Shown: positions 1 to 9,113, numbered from the stretch's first letter. The stretch is 64,000 nucleotides of DNA from Roseitalea porphyridii (GCF_004331955.1 NZ_CP036532.1:2294001-2358000); one strand, 5' to 3'. Numbers and translations are program-made. The notes: generated by a model from the letters alone, not told the origin.

Positions 1-1074
1 GCCTACGATTTCCTCGAAAAGCCCTATGCGCCAAGCCGGCTCGTGGACACGGTCAGGCGGGCGCTCGACAAGCGCCGGCTGACGCTTGAGAACCGCGCGC
101 TGCGCTCGCAGGTCGGCGGCCGCGACGCGATCGAGGCGCGCCTGACCGGCCGCAGCGCACAGATGGTGGCGCTGCGCCACCGCATCCGCGCGATCGCCGA
201 AACCGAGGCGGACGTGCTGATCGTCGGCGCCACCGGCACCGGCAAGGAAGTGGCCGCGCGCGCCCTGCACCGGGCCAGCAGCCGCAGCGAACGTCCTTTC
301 GTGCACATCAATTGCGCCGCGCTGCCCGAGGCGCTGATCGAGAGCGAACTGTTCGGCCACGAGGCCGGCGCCTTCCCCGGCGCGACGCGGGCCCGGTATG
401 GCAAGTTCGAGCACGGGCGCGGCGGCACCGTGTTCCTCGACGAGATCGAATCGATGCCCCAGCCGATGCAGGCGAAGCTGCTGCATGTGGTCCAGGATCG
501 CGCCATCACGCGGCTGGGCTCCAACGATCCGGTCGAGCTCGATGTCCGTTTCATCGCTGCCAGCAAGACCGATCTCGAGGCCGCGGCCGCCGCCGGCCGG
601 TTCCGCAGCGACCTGCTCTACCGGCTGAACGTCGTCACGCTGCGCGTGCCCGACCTCACCGAGCGCCGGGAGGACGTGCCGCGCCTGTTCGTCCAGCTCG
701 TCAACGAAGCGGCCGCCCGCTACAAGCGCCCTGCCCCGGCCATTCCCGGCGCCGTGCTCAACGCGGTCGCCGCGCGCGACTGGCCCGGCAATGTGCGCGA
801 GCTGCGCAACGCGGCGGACCGGTTCGCGCTCGGCCTCGATCTGGACATCGGCGTCAACGGCGTCGGCGCAGGACCCGGTACGGCGCCGGTCAGTCTCGCC
901 GAGCAACTCGCCGAGCACGAGAAGGCCCTGATCGCGGCCAGCCTCACCGCCCACGCCGGCAGCCTCAAGGAGACCTACGAGGCGCTCGGCCTTTCGCGAA
1001 AGGCGCTCTACGAGAAGATGCAGAAATACGGCCTGTCGCGCGATGCCTTTACGACGGACGAGGCCGGCGCCTGA
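1..1074 (+). CDS. DctD-like sigma-54-dependent response regulator, 5' truncated by window
   Basis: The reading frame is open from base 1, so the start lies outside the window. The first residues (AYDFLEKPY) are the end of a receiver domain. A sigma-54 AAA+ domain follows with Walker A GATGTGKE, Walker B GGTVFLDEIE and WPGNVREL. A Fis-type helix-turn-helix closes the protein (LSRKALYEKMQKYGL). The sigma-54 contact loop reads GAFPGA instead of GAFTGA. To my recollection this loop and the DEIESMP stretch are typical of the C4-dicarboxylate regulator DctD. The gene lies directly upstream of a TRAP transporter that has a sigma-54 promoter, so it probably activates that operon, with a sensor kinase upstream of the window. 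The substrate may not be a dicarboxylate, because the transporter is TAXI type. Confidence 0.85.
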   Translation, partial: AYDFLEKPYAPSRLVDTVRRALDKRRLTLENRALRSQVGGRDAIEARLTGRSAQMVALRHRIRAIAETEADVLIVGATGTGKEVAARALHRASSRSERPFVHINCAALPEALIESELFGHEAGAFPGATRARYGKFEHGRGGTVFLDEIESMPQPMQAKLLHVVQDRAITRLGSNDPVELDVRFIAASKTDLEAAAAAGRFRSDLLYRLNVVTLRVPDLTERREDVPRLFVQLVNEAAARYKRPAPAIPGAVLNAVAARDWPGNVRELRNAADRFALGLDLDIGVNGVGAGPGTAPVSLAEQLAEHEKALIAASLTAHAGSLKETYEALGLSRKALYEKMQKYGLSRDAFTTDEAGA

Positions 1075-1089
1075 CGGGGCGGCTGCCCG

Positions 1090-1140
1090 TGTGTCGATTT
1101 CCGCCCACTTTGGCGGGGCGCATGTGTCGTATTCCGCCCA
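1090..1140 (+). promoter_or_regulatory. Tandem upstream activator sites of the TRAP operon
   Basis: Two copies of an 18-bp element, TGTGTCG-(A/T)(T/A)-TTCCGCCCA, lie at 1090-1107 and 1123-1140. They differ at two positions and start 33 bp apart, about three helical turns. Each copy is an imperfect dyad. They sit between the activator's stop codon and a sigma-54 promoter, so they are likely binding sites of that activator. They are closer to the promoter than typical sigma-54 enhancers. Confidence 0.65.
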
Positions 1141-1160
1141 TCGGCGCGCGGTTTTCGCAC

Positions 1161-1175
1161 TGGCGCCGGTTTTGC
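1161..1175 (+). promoter_or_regulatory. Sigma-54 (-24/-12) promoter for the TAXI-TRAP operon
   Basis: The sequence TGGCGCCGGTTTTGC matches the sigma-54 consensus TGGCAC-N5-TTGC, with the invariant GG and GC exactly 10 bp apart. Transcription should start near 1186, which leaves a leader of about 130 nt before the binding-protein gene. Confidence 0.7.
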
Positions 1176-1316
1176 CGCCCGACCGCTGTTGCGTCGCGGT
1201 GGCGCCGGGCTCAAAGCGGCGCCCATGTCCGCGTTCCGGACACGGACGGGAGGAGGCCCGTCCGGCAAACGGCCGACGCCGCCATGCGGCGGGCCGCGTA
1301 TCAACAGGAGGATCTC

Positions 1317-2300
1317 ATGAAACTGTCTCAGATGATGTCGGCTGTCGCCCTCGTCGCGCTCACCGCCACGGCGGCTGGCGCGCAGGATCGCGAAGGCTGG
1401 CCGGAGAGCTTCACGGTCGGCACCGCCAGCCAGGGCGGCACCTATTTCGCCTACGGTTCGGGCTGGGCCAACCTGGTCGCCGAGGAACTGGGCCTTTCGG
1501 GCGGCGGCGAGGTGACCGGCGGACCGATGCAGAACATGGCGCTCGTACACACGGGCGAAGCCGCATTCGGCATGACCACGATGGGACCGGCCGCCGAATC
1601 GATCGCCGGCACGAACCCGATCGCGCCGGGTCTCGAAATGACCAATGCGTGCGCGATGTTCCCGATGTACCAGACGCCGTTCTCGGTGACCGCGCTGTCC
1701 TCGTCGGGCATCGGCTCGATCGCCGACATTCCCGCCGGCGCCAAGATCGGCTTCGGCCCGGCAGGCTCGACCTCGGACACCTACTTCCCGCGCATGATGG
1801 AAACGCTCGGCGTCGAATTCGAACGGCGCAACGGCGGCTGGTCCGACCTTGGCGGCCAGCTGCAGGACGGCCTGCTCGACGTGATCGCGTTCGCCGCCGG
1901 CGTGCCGGTTCCGGCGGTCAGCCAGCTCGAGGTGCAGACCGACATCAACATCATCGAGTTCACCGAGGAAGAGCAGGCGCAGATCATGGAGGCTTTCCCG
2001 GTCTCCGAGTTCACGATCGGCGCGGACACCTACACGACGCTCGAAAGCGACGCGCGCTCGGTGTCGATGTGGAACTTCGCGATCGCCAACTGCGAACTGC
2101 CCGAAAGCTTTGTCAACGCGGTCGTTGACGTCGTCATGTCGGACAATGAGCGCATGGTGAACATCCACCGCGCCGCCGCCTCGACCGTTCCGGAGAACTG
2201 GGACAAGAACAAGGTCATGAAGTGGCATCCCGGTGCCGCCAAATGGTTCATGGAAAATGCCGGCGCCGACATTCCCGCCGACATGATCCACGGCGGCTGA
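1317..2300 (+). CDS. TAXI-family TRAP transporter solute-binding protein
   Basis: A 327-residue periplasmic protein. It begins with a clear signal peptide (MKLSQMMSAVALVALTATAAGAQ, roughly residues 1-23) and continues with FTVGTASQGGTYFAYGSG, the glycine-rich start of TAXI (TRAP-associated extracytoplasmic immunogenic) receptors. It captures the substrate for the fused permease encoded next. The start at 1317 is supported by a strong CAGGAGG site 6-8 bases upstream; longer in-frame starts have no such site. It is first in the operon behind the sigma-54 promoter. TAXI proteins bind organic acids or amino acids such as glutamate; the ligand here cannot be read from sequence. Confidence 0.92.
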   Translation: MKLSQMMSAVALVALTATAAGAQDREGWPESFTVGTASQGGTYFAYGSGWANLVAEELGLSGGGEVTGGPMQNMALVHTGEAAFGMTTMGPAAESIAGTNPIAPGLEMTNACAMFPMYQTPFSVTALSSSGIGSIADIPAGAKIGFGPAGSTSDTYFPRMMETLGVEFERRNGGWSDLGGQLQDGLLDVIAFAAGVPVPAVSQLEVQTDINIIEFTEEEQAQIMEAFPVSEFTIGADTYTTLESDARSVSMWNFAIANCELPESFVNAVVDVVMSDNERMVNIHRAAASTVPENWDKNKVMKWHPGAAKWFMENAGADIPADMIHGG

Positions 2301-2313
2301 CCGGCTTCGGTCA
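2298..2313 (+). other. Stem-loop between TRAP binding-protein and permease genes
   Basis: TGACCG and CGGTCA form a 6-bp stem with a GCTT loop that starts at the stop codon of the binding-protein gene. There is no T-run, so it is more likely an mRNA 3' stability element or weak attenuator than a full terminator. It could favour excess binding protein over permease. Confidence 0.4.
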
Positions 2314-2418
2314 GACCAGTCACGAGTTGCCGCGCCCGGACGCCGGGCGTGGTCTTCGCGCGGGATCGTGGCACACTGGCGCCCTGCGCCGCATGCATGC
2401 CGCGACCGGGAGGGGATG

Positions 2419-4659
2419 ATGAGCGAGAAAACCGCACAAACCGACGAGGTGGTCGTTGCCGATGGGGTCGACGAAGAGCCCGTCGAAAGCAACCGCCGCC
2501 TCTATGAGGGCCGCACCTATCTCGTGATCAGCTTGTTCGCCACCGTCTACGCGGCTTTCCACATGGCGGCGCTGAACGGCCTTTCGATCTCGGAGATGAC
2601 CGGCGGCGCGGTCGTCATCCCCTTCCTTCCCACCTTCCCGATGGAGACCTGGAATTTCCGGATCGTCCATATCGCCGGCGCGCTGGCGCTCGGCTTCCTT
2701 CTGTTCGGCGGCACGCGCTTTGCTTCCGATCGCAGCGAAACCAACCCGCTGTTCACCTGGGCCGCGCTGGCGCTGATGGTCCCGGCGCTGTTCGCGCTGG
2801 GAACGGCCCTGTCGTTCGCCGTCGAGATCGCCGGCGGGGTGATGTGGAACGGCATGGATGCGGGCATCCGTTTCAACGAGACCTGGCTGTTCGGCGCCCC
2901 GCTGATGACCGCGACGGTCGGCGGCATCGTCCTGTCCTGGTTCGACCGGCGCGGACGCGGCGCGGTCAACCCGCTCGATCTGGTGCTGGCGGTCTGCGGC
3001 GTCGCGGTCGCCGCCTATCTGATCACCATCTATGGCACCCTGATGCGCAACTCGACCGGCACGCCGTTCGCGCCGATCGGCATCTCCATCTCCGCCGTCG
3101 CCGGCACGCTGCTGATCATGGAACTGACCCGCCGCGTCGCCGGCATGGCGCTGGTGGTGATCTCTGCGATTTTTCTGCTCTACGTCTTCACCGGCCACTA
3201 TCTGCCCGGCTTTCTGAATTCGCCGGCCATTTCCTGGCAGCGCTTCTTCTCCCAGGTCTACACCGATGCCGGCATTCTCGGCCCGACCACCGCCGTCTCG
3301 TCGACCTACATCATCCTGTTCATCATCTTCGCCGCATTCCTGCAGGCGTCCAAGGTCGGCGACTATTTCGTCAACTTCGCCTTTGCCGCCGCCGGACGGG
3401 CGCGCGGCGGACCGGCCAAGGTGGCGATCTTCGCCTCGGGCCTGATGGGCATGATCAATGGCACCAGCGCCGGCAACGTCGTCGCCACCGGATCGCTGAC
3501 CATCCCGCTTATGAAGAAGGTCGGCTATCACAAGAAGACCGCCGGCGCGATCGAGGCCGCCGCCTCCACCGGCGGGCAGATCATGCCGCCGATCATGGGC
3601 GCGGGCGCCTTCATCATGGCCGAGATCACCGGCATTCCCTACACCGAGATCGCCATTGCCGCGATCATCCCGGCGGTGCTCTACTTCATCTCGATCTTCT
3701 TCATGGTCGACTTCGAGGCTGCCAAGCTCGGCATGCGCGGCATGCGCGAGGACGAACTGCCCAAATTCGCCGACATGGCCCGCCGCGCCTTCCTGTTCAT
3801 CCCGATCATCATCCTGATCTACGCGCTGTTCCAGGGCTATTCGGTGATCCGCGCGGGCACGCTGGCGACCGCCGCCGCCGCCGTCGTCAGCTGGCTGACC
3901 CCGCATCGGATGGGCCTGCGCTCGATCATCAAGGCCTTCAACATCGCCGGCGTCATGTCGATCCAGATCATCGCGGTGTGCGCCTGCGCCGGCATCATCG
4001 TCGGCGTGATCTCGCTGACCGGCGTCGGCGCCCGGTTTTCCAACCTGCTTCTGGGTCTCGCCGAAGCCTCCCAGCTGCTGGCCCTCATCTTCGCGATGTG
4101 CATCGCGATCCTGCTCGGCATGGGCATGCCGACGACGGCGGCCTACGCGGTCGCCGCATCGGTGGTTGCGCCCGGTCTCGTCGAACTCGGAATCCAGCCG
4201 CTGACGGCGCATTTCTTCGTGTTCTATTTCGCCGTCGTCTCGGCGATCACGCCGCCGGTGGCGCTCGCCTCCTACGCGGCCGCGGGCGTCTCCGGTGCAA
4301 ACCCGATGGAGACCTCGGTCGCCTCGTTCAAGATCGGCATTGCCGCCTTCGTCGTCCCGTTCATGTTTTTCTACAATTCTGCGCTCCTGATGGATTCGCA
4401 CACGATCGAGATCATACGCGCGGTCCTGACCGCGATGCTCGGCGTGTTCCTGCTGGCGGCCGGGGTTCAGGGCTGGTTCTTCGGCAAGAAGACGGTCTGG
4501 TTCCTGCGCGTCGCGCTGATCGGCACCGCGCTGGTGCTGATCGAGGGTTCGGTGATGACCGACATCATCGGGCTTGCCATGGCCGCGCTGGTCTTCTTCG
4601 TCCAGCGCGTCCTCAAGCCGCGCGAGGGGCTCAGCATCGGCGTGCGCGGCGCCGACTGA
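2419..4659 (+). CDS. TRAP transporter fused permease (DctQ-DctM, TAXI type)
   Basis: A hydrophobic protein of about 746 residues in which the small (4-TM, DctQ-like) and large (12-TM, DctM-like) TRAP subunits are fused, as is usual for TAXI systems. The N-terminal 45 residues are hydrophilic (EEPVESNRRLYEG). The large-subunit signature is visible in INGTSAGNVVATG, STGGQIMPPIMGAGAFIMAE and GMGMPTTAAYAV. It imports its substrate with a sodium or proton gradient using the preceding binding protein. ATG codons occur at 2416 and 2419; GGAGG at 2409-2413 is better spaced for 2419. It ends 6 bp before the convergent HMG-CoA lyase gene. Confidence 0.93.
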   Translation: MSEKTAQTDEVVVADGVDEEPVESNRRLYEGRTYLVISLFATVYAAFHMAALNGLSISEMTGGAVVIPFLPTFPMETWNFRIVHIAGALALGFLLFGGTRFASDRSETNPLFTWAALALMVPALFALGTALSFAVEIAGGVMWNGMDAGIRFNETWLFGAPLMTATVGGIVLSWFDRRGRGAVNPLDLVLAVCGVAVAAYLITIYGTLMRNSTGTPFAPIGISISAVAGTLLIMELTRRVAGMALVVISAIFLLYVFTGHYLPGFLNSPAISWQRFFSQVYTDAGILGPTTAVSSTYIILFIIFAAFLQASKVGDYFVNFAFAAAGRARGGPAKVAIFASGLMGMINGTSAGNVVATGSLTIPLMKKVGYHKKTAGAIEAAASTGGQIMPPIMGAGAFIMAEITGIPYTEIAIAAIIPAVLYFISIFFMVDFEAAKLGMRGMREDELPKFADMARRAFLFIPIIILIYALFQGYSVIRAGTLATAAAAVVSWLTPHRMGLRSIIKAFNIAGVMSIQIIAVCACAGIIVGVISLTGVGARFSNLLLGLAEASQLLALIFAMCIAILLGMGMPTTAAYAVAASVVAPGLVELGIQPLTAHFFVFYFAVVSAITPPVALASYAAAGVSGANPMETSVASFKIGIAAFVVPFMFFYNSALLMDSHTIEIIRAVLTAMLGVFLLAAGVQGWFFGKKTVWFLRVALIGTALVLIEGSVMTDIIGLAMAALVFFVQRVLKPREGLSIGVRGAD

Positions 4660-4665
4660 GCGGTC

Positions 4666-5565
4666 TCAGGCTACGTCGGGAAACCCGCCCGCCTTCATCA
4701 CCTGCCCCGGCAGCGAATGGCCGAGCGCTTCCTCGAGCCACCGCGCGGCGCCGATACAGGCCTCGAGATCGAGCCCGGTCTCGATGCCGGCCCGATCGAG
4801 CATGTAGACAAGGTCCTCTGTCGCGATGTTGCCGGTCGCCGCCGGTGCGAACGGACAGCCGCCGACCCCGCCAAGGCTTGCATCGAGCGTCGCCGCTCCC
4901 GCCTCGATCGCCGCCCACGCATTGGCGATGCCGGTGTTGCGCGTGTTGTGGAAATGACAGCGGATCGGGATCTTCGGAAACCGCGCCCGCACCGCGCCGA
5001 CCCGCCTCGCCACGTCGCGCGGCGTCGCGACGCCGATCGTGTCGGCGAGCGCGATCTCGCGCGGCGCGATGGCGGCGAGCGCATCGACGATCGAAAGCAG
5101 CCGGTCGACCGGTATCTCCCCCTCGAACGGACAGCCGAAGGCGGTGCCGACCGTGACGCCCACCGGCACGGCCCCCCTGGCGCGCGCGGCGATCGTCTCG
5201 AGCTGGCCGATCGTCTCGAACGCATCCGCGCCCTGGTTGCGCTGGTTGAAGGTATCGGAGGCCATGACCGCAAAATTGACCTCGTCGACACCGGCCTGAA
5301 GCGCCCGCGAGAAGCCGCGATCGTTCAGGGCCAGCCCCACATAGGTCACATCGGCACGCGCGGGCAGGCCGGACATCACCGCCTCGGCGTCCGCCATCTG
5401 CGGGACCTTCTTGGGATTGACGAAGCTCGCCACCTCCATCCGCCGCACGCCCGCCGCGATCGCCCGGTCGATCAGCGTCAGCTTGTCCGCGGTCGACAGC
5501 AGCGTCTTCTCGTTCTGCAGGCCGTCGCGCGGCGACACTTCGACGATCTCGATGGCGGCCATCAT
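4666..5565 (-). CDS. mvaB: Hydroxymethylglutaryl-CoA lyase family protein
   Basis: A 299-residue TIM-barrel DRE-family lyase. The N-terminal SPRDGLQNE holds the catalytic Arg-Asp pair. Metal-binding His residues are in HFHNTRNTG, and the family signature GGVGGCPFAPAATGN contains the active-site Cys. The expected reaction is HMG-CoA to acetyl-CoA plus acetoacetate, as in leucine or organic-acid breakdown. It is monocistronic and divergent from the HpsN-like dehydrogenase. No leucine-catabolic partners are nearby, so it may serve a related hydroxyacyl-CoA made from the TRAP substrate. The start MMAA follows GGAGAAGG; the second Met at 5562 is equally possible. Confidence 0.88.
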   Translation of the reverse strand: MMAAIEIVEVSPRDGLQNEKTLLSTADKLTLIDRAIAAGVRRMEVASFVNPKKVPQMADAEAVMSGLPARADVTYVGLALNDRGFSRALQAGVDEVNFAVMASDTFNQRNQGADAFETIGQLETIAARARGAVPVGVTVGTAFGCPFEGEIPVDRLLSIVDALAAIAPREIALADTIGVATPRDVARRVGAVRARFPKIPIRCHFHNTRNTGIANAWAAIEAGAATLDASLGGVGGCPFAPAATGNIATEDLVYMLDRAGIETGLDLEACIGAARWLEEALGHSLPGQVMKAGGFPDVA

Positions 5566-5661
5566 CCTTCTCCGGCTCGGGGTGTGAACCCTGCGTTGTC
5601 TTCGACATGCGACCCCAGCCGGGCCCTGTCAACAAGCGTCGCGAAACCACTTGATCGCGCG

Positions 5662-5681
5662 TTGAGAATACGTATTCTCAA
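5662..5681. promoter_or_regulatory. Perfect 20-bp palindromic operator before the HpsN-like gene
   Basis: TTGAGAATAC is followed immediately by its exact reverse complement GTATTCTCAA. The central CG and the length fit LacI-family operators. It lies between the divergent lyase and dehydrogenase genes, and a LacI-type regulator is encoded downstream at 7039, so that regulator is the likely binder. It touches the ATG at 5681, which argues that translation really begins at 5702. Confidence 0.65.
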
Positions 5682-5701
5682 TGCAACAGGGAGTGCCCGT
5701 C

Positions 5702-7033
5702 ATGCCGATCCGCCATCTGAAGACCGCAAAGCCCGAGACCGAACGCGCCGAGGAGGATTCCAGGGTTCGCGCCATCGTCGAGGAAACGCTCGCCGAGATC
5801 GAGGCACGGGGCGACTCGGCGGTGCGGGACCTGTCCGAGAAGTTCGACAATTATGCCCCGCCCGCCTTCAGGCTGACCGAAAGCGAGATCGAGGCCCTCA
5901 TGGCAAGGGTCTCCGAGCGCGACATGGACGACATCCGCTTCGCCCAGGCACAGGTGCGCAACTTCGCACAGGCCCAGCGCGATTCCATGCTCGACATCGA
6001 AGTCGAGACGCTGCCCGGCGTCATCCTCGGCCACAAGAACATCCCGGTCCAGTCGGTCGGCTGCTACGTGCCCGGCGGCAAGTTCCCGATGGTCGCCTCG
6101 GCTCACATGTCCGTCGCGACCGCCTCGGTGGCCGGCGTGCCGCGCATCATCGCCGCCACTCCGCCCTTCAAGGGCGAGCCGAACCCGGCCGTCATCGCGG
6201 CCATGCATCTGGGCGGCGCGCACGAGATCTACGTGCTCGGCGGCATCCAGGCCGTCGGCGCCATGGCGCTCGGCACCGAGACGATCGAACCGGTGCACAT
6301 GCTGGTCGGCCCCGGCAACGCCTTCGTCGCCGAGGCCAAGCGGCAGCTGTTCGGGCGCGTCGGCATCGACCTGTTCGCCGGCCCCACCGAAACCATGGTC
6401 ATCGCCGACGAGACGGGCGCGGACGCCGAACTGTGCGCGACCGATCTGCTCGGCCAGGCCGAGCACGGCTACAATTCGCCCGCCGTCCTCGTCACAAATT
6501 CCGAAAAGCTCGCCTGCGACACGCTCGCCGAGATCGACCGGCTGCTGGCGATCCTGCCGACCGCCGAGACGGCATCGAAGAGCTGGGAGGATTATGGCGA
6601 GGTGATCGTCTGCGACAGTTATGACGAGATGCTCGCCGTCGCCGACGACATCGCCTCCGAGCACGTGCAGGTGATGACCGATCGCGACGACTGGTTCCTT
6701 GAACACATGACCTGCTACGGCGCACTGTTCCTTGGCGCCCGCACCAACGTCGCCAATGGCGACAAGGTGATCGGCACCAACCACACCCTGCCGACGAAGA
6801 AGGCGGGCCGCTATACGGGCGGGCTGTGGGTCGGCAAGTTCCTCAAGACCCATTCCTATCAGAAGGTGCTCACCGACGAGGCGGCCACCGAGATCGGCGA
6901 ATACTGCTCGCGCCTGTGCATGCTGGAGGGCTTTGTCGGCCACGCCGAGCAGGCCAATGTGCGCGTGCGCCGCTATGGCGGCCGCAACGTGCCCTACGGC
7001 GCCGCCGCCGAGCCGAAGCTGGCGGCCGAGTGA
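5702..7033 (+). CDS. Histidinol-dehydrogenase-family enzyme, likely sulfopropanediol 3-dehydrogenase (HpsN-like)
   Basis: A protein of 443 residues with the full HisD catalytic set: GQAEHG (metal-binding Gln and His), ASEHVQ (catalytic Glu-His), [14 protein letters not shown] (metal Asp) and a C-terminal His in EGFVGHAEQ. No other his genes are near, and the neighbours are a TRAP transporter, a LacI regulator and a cupin. The [17 protein letters not shown] stretch resembles, as I recall it, the HpsN branch, which oxidises 2,3-dihydroxypropane-1-sulfonate to sulfolactate with NAD. The substrate is inferred. The start at 5702 is chosen over 5681 because AGGGAG is correctly spaced before it and 5681 lies in an operator palindrome. 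Confidence 0.75.
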   Translation: MPIRHLKTAKPETERAEEDSRVRAIVEETLAEIEARGDSAVRDLSEKFDNYAPPAFRLTESEIEALMARVSERDMDDIRFAQAQVRNFAQAQRDSMLDIEVETLPGVILGHKNIPVQSVGCYVPGGKFPMVASAHMSVATASVAGVPRIIAATPPFKGEPNPAVIAAMHLGGAHEIYVLGGIQAVGAMALGTETIEPVHMLVGPGNAFVAEAKRQLFGRVGIDLFAGPTETMVIADETGADAELCATDLLGQAEHGYNSPAVLVTNSEKLACDTLAEIDRLLAILPTAETASKSWEDYGEVIVCDSYDEMLAVADDIASEHVQVMTDRDDWFLEHMTCYGALFLGARTNVANGDKVIGTNHTLPTKKAGRYTGGLWVGKFLKTHSYQKVLTDEAATEIGEYCSRLCMLEGFVGHAEQANVRVRRYGGRNVPYGAAAEPKLAAE

Positions 7034-7038
7034 CGCCG

Positions 7039-8151
7039 ATGCCGACCGACCGATCAGACCAGCCCAAGACGGCTCCGGCACGGGTGACCTCCCACGATGT
7101 CGCCGCGCGCGCCGGCGTCAGCCAGCCGACGGTCAGCCGCGTGTTCTCGGCCGACCCAAAGGTTTCGCCCGATCTGGCAAGGCGCGTGCGCCGCGCCGCC
7201 GCCGAACTGGGCTACCGTCCCAACCGCCTCGCCCGCTCGCTGACGACCGGCCAGTCGCGGACGATCGGGCTGGTGCTCGCCTATCTCGACAACCCCTTCT
7301 ACGGCGAGGCGATCTCGCACCTGTCCGAGGCGCTCGAGGCGCGCGGCTATCACATCATGATCCGGATCGCCTCAAACCTTGCCGAGGAGGTCGACGGCGT
7401 CGTCGACGACATGGTCGACCATCAGGTCGACGGCATCATCCTCGCCTCGGTCTCCATGTCCAATGCGCTGACCGGGCGCCTGCGCGAGGCGAACATTCCC
7501 TTCGTCCTGTTCAACCGGGGCCAGGAAGACGCTTCGCTCGCCACCGTCACCTCGGCCAACTTCGACGGCGGCCGGCGCGCCGCGCACTTCCTCGCCGCCG
7601 GCGGGCACACGCGCATCGCCCATGTCTCCGGCTGGCAGAAATCGCTCAACGGCCGTGACCGGCAGGCCGGCTTTCTGAACGGTCTTGCCGAGAACGGTCT
7701 GGAACCGCTCGACATCATCGACAGCCATTACAGCCGCGACATCGCCGCCGCGGCCACGCGCGAGATGTTCAAGGGCGCGATCCGCCCCGACGCGATCTTT
7801 GCCGGCAACGACCACATGGCCTTCGCGGTGATCGAGACGCTGCGTTACGGCCTGGGCCTGAAGGTGCCGGGCGATGTCTCGGTGATCGGCTATGACGACG
7901 TCGCCATGGCCGCCTGGCCGAGCTTCGACCTGACCACGCTGCGCCAGCCCGCCCGGCGCATGGCCGAAGCGGCCTCGGCCCTGCTGCTCGACCTGATCGC
8001 CGGCCATGAGCCCGCGCGCGCCCGCGTCGAGATCGACAGCGAACTGATCGTGCGCGGCAGCGCGCGCATTCCGCCGGGCTGGAAACGCACGCCCGGAACC
8101 GGCTTTTCAAGACCCGGCGCGACGACGCCGGACGCCAGGAGGACGATATGA
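7039..8151 (+). CDS. LacI-family transcriptional regulator
   Basis: A protein of 370 residues: a short polar leader, then a LacI helix-turn-helix (DVAARAGVSQPTVSRVFS) and hinge (YRPNRLARSLTTGQS), then a periplasmic-binding-protein-like effector domain. It follows the HpsN-like gene by 5 bp. A GTG at 7030 overlapping that gene's stop (GTGA) is an alternative start. Its own stop overlaps the ATG of the next cupin gene, so dehydrogenase, regulator and cupin look like one operon. The palindrome at 5662-5681 is its probable operator. The effector is unknown. Confidence 0.9.
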   Translation: MPTDRSDQPKTAPARVTSHDVAARAGVSQPTVSRVFSADPKVSPDLARRVRRAAAELGYRPNRLARSLTTGQSRTIGLVLAYLDNPFYGEAISHLSEALEARGYHIMIRIASNLAEEVDGVVDDMVDHQVDGIILASVSMSNALTGRLREANIPFVLFNRGQEDASLATVTSANFDGGRRAAHFLAAGGHTRIAHVSGWQKSLNGRDRQAGFLNGLAENGLEPLDIIDSHYSRDIAAAATREMFKGAIRPDAIFAGNDHMAFAVIETLRYGLGLKVPGDVSVIGYDDVAMAAWPSFDLTTLRQPARRMAEAASALLLDLIAGHEPARARVEIDSELIVRGSARIPPGWKRTPGTGFSRPGATTPDARRTI

Positions 8152-9113
8152 CCCCGCAGGAACTCGACGCCCGCATCGTGCGCTATGGCGATCTGGTGCC
8201 GTGCAAGACCGCCTTCATCGACGCGCACACGCCAGGCTCCGACCAGAAGGAGAACTTCACCATCATCGGCGGCGGCGTGTCCGAGAGCCCGGACCAGCAC
8301 GTGCACATCAAGGACACGCCCGGTTTCAACATCGGCGCGGCGGGCCAGCCGCCCAAGTGCCGCAACTCGCTGCATTCGCATCGAACCGCCGAGGTGTTCT
8401 TCGTGCTCAGGGGGCGCTGGCGCTTCTTCTGGGGCCGCTGGGGCACGGCGGGCGAGGTCGTGCTCGAGGAAGGCGACATCTTCAACATCCCGACCGGCAT
8501 CTTCCGGGGGTTCGAGAACATCGGCACCGACTACGGTATGATCATGGCGATCCTGGGCGGTGACGATGCCGGCGGCGGCGTCATCTGGGCGCCGCAGGTG
8601 ATCGAGGACGCCCGCGACCACGGCCTGGTGCTGGCCGAGACCGGCAAGCTCTACGACACCAGGAAGGGCCAGAGCCTGCCCGAGGGCGTCTCGCCCATGC
8701 CGCTCCTGACCGAAGAGGAACTGACCGCCTTCGCCGAACCGTCGGCCGCCGAAGTCGTGCCAGATTTCGTCGCCCGCTACTGGGACCTGATGGCGGTCGC
8801 GGCCGATGCGCCGGCCAGGGTGATCGGCCCCGACGCCCTTCTCACGGACCGGCCGGGCTTCGAAGTTGACTTCATCACGCGCGGCTCGATCGGCGAGGAC
8901 GCGTACACCACCGACCGGCACGAAGTGCTGATGCCCGTCCGGGGTTACTGGCGTCTCGACGTCGACGGGACGCGCACCGTGCTCAATCCCGGCGACACCT
9001 GCGCCGTCCCGCCCGGCGCCAGGCGCAGTCTCGCCCCGGCGATGACCGGCGAGGCGAGCCTCTACCGCGTCCGCAACACCGACGACCCGGCCGGTCCGAC
9101 CCGCGCCCACTGA
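8148..9113 (+). CDS. Two-domain cupin protein
   Basis: A 321-residue protein with two cupin folds. The first (about residues 60-140) carries LHSHRTAEVFFVLRGRW followed by GDIFNIPTG; the second (about 235-310) has TDRHEVLMPVRGYWRL and GDTCAVPPGARR. The first domain keeps the His/Glu metal ligands, while the second looks degenerate. Bicupins include dioxygenases, isomerases and decarboxylases; no specific reaction can be assigned. ATGA overlap with the LacI gene and a CAGGAGGA site upstream support the start and co-expression with the HpsN-like dehydrogenase. Confidence 0.8.
   Translation: MTPQELDARIVRYGDLVPCKTAFIDAHTPGSDQKENFTIIGGGVSESPDQHVHIKDTPGFNIGAAGQPPKCRNSLHSHRTAEVFFVLRGRWRFFWGRWGTAGEVVLEEGDIFNIPTGIFRGFENIGTDYGMIMAILGGDDAGGGVIWAPQVIEDARDHGLVLAETGKLYDTRKGQSLPEGVSPMPLLTEEELTAFAEPSAAEVVPDFVARYWDLMAVAADAPARVIGPDALLTDRPGFEVDFITRGSIGEDAYTTDRHEVLMPVRGYWRLDVDGTRTVLNPGDTCAVPPGARRSLAPAMTGEASLYRVRNTDDPAGPTRAH

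Noticed and set aside
2320-4401. Long minus-strand frame of about 690 codons opposite the TRAP permease
   Set aside because: Repetitive Arg/Asp/Gly composition typical of antisense to hydrophobic membrane genes; the plus-strand permease is unambiguous.
5681-5704. Upstream ATG at 5681 as start of the HpsN-like gene
   Set aside because: It lies inside a perfect palindromic operator and lacks a ribosome site, while AGGGAG is well placed for 5702.
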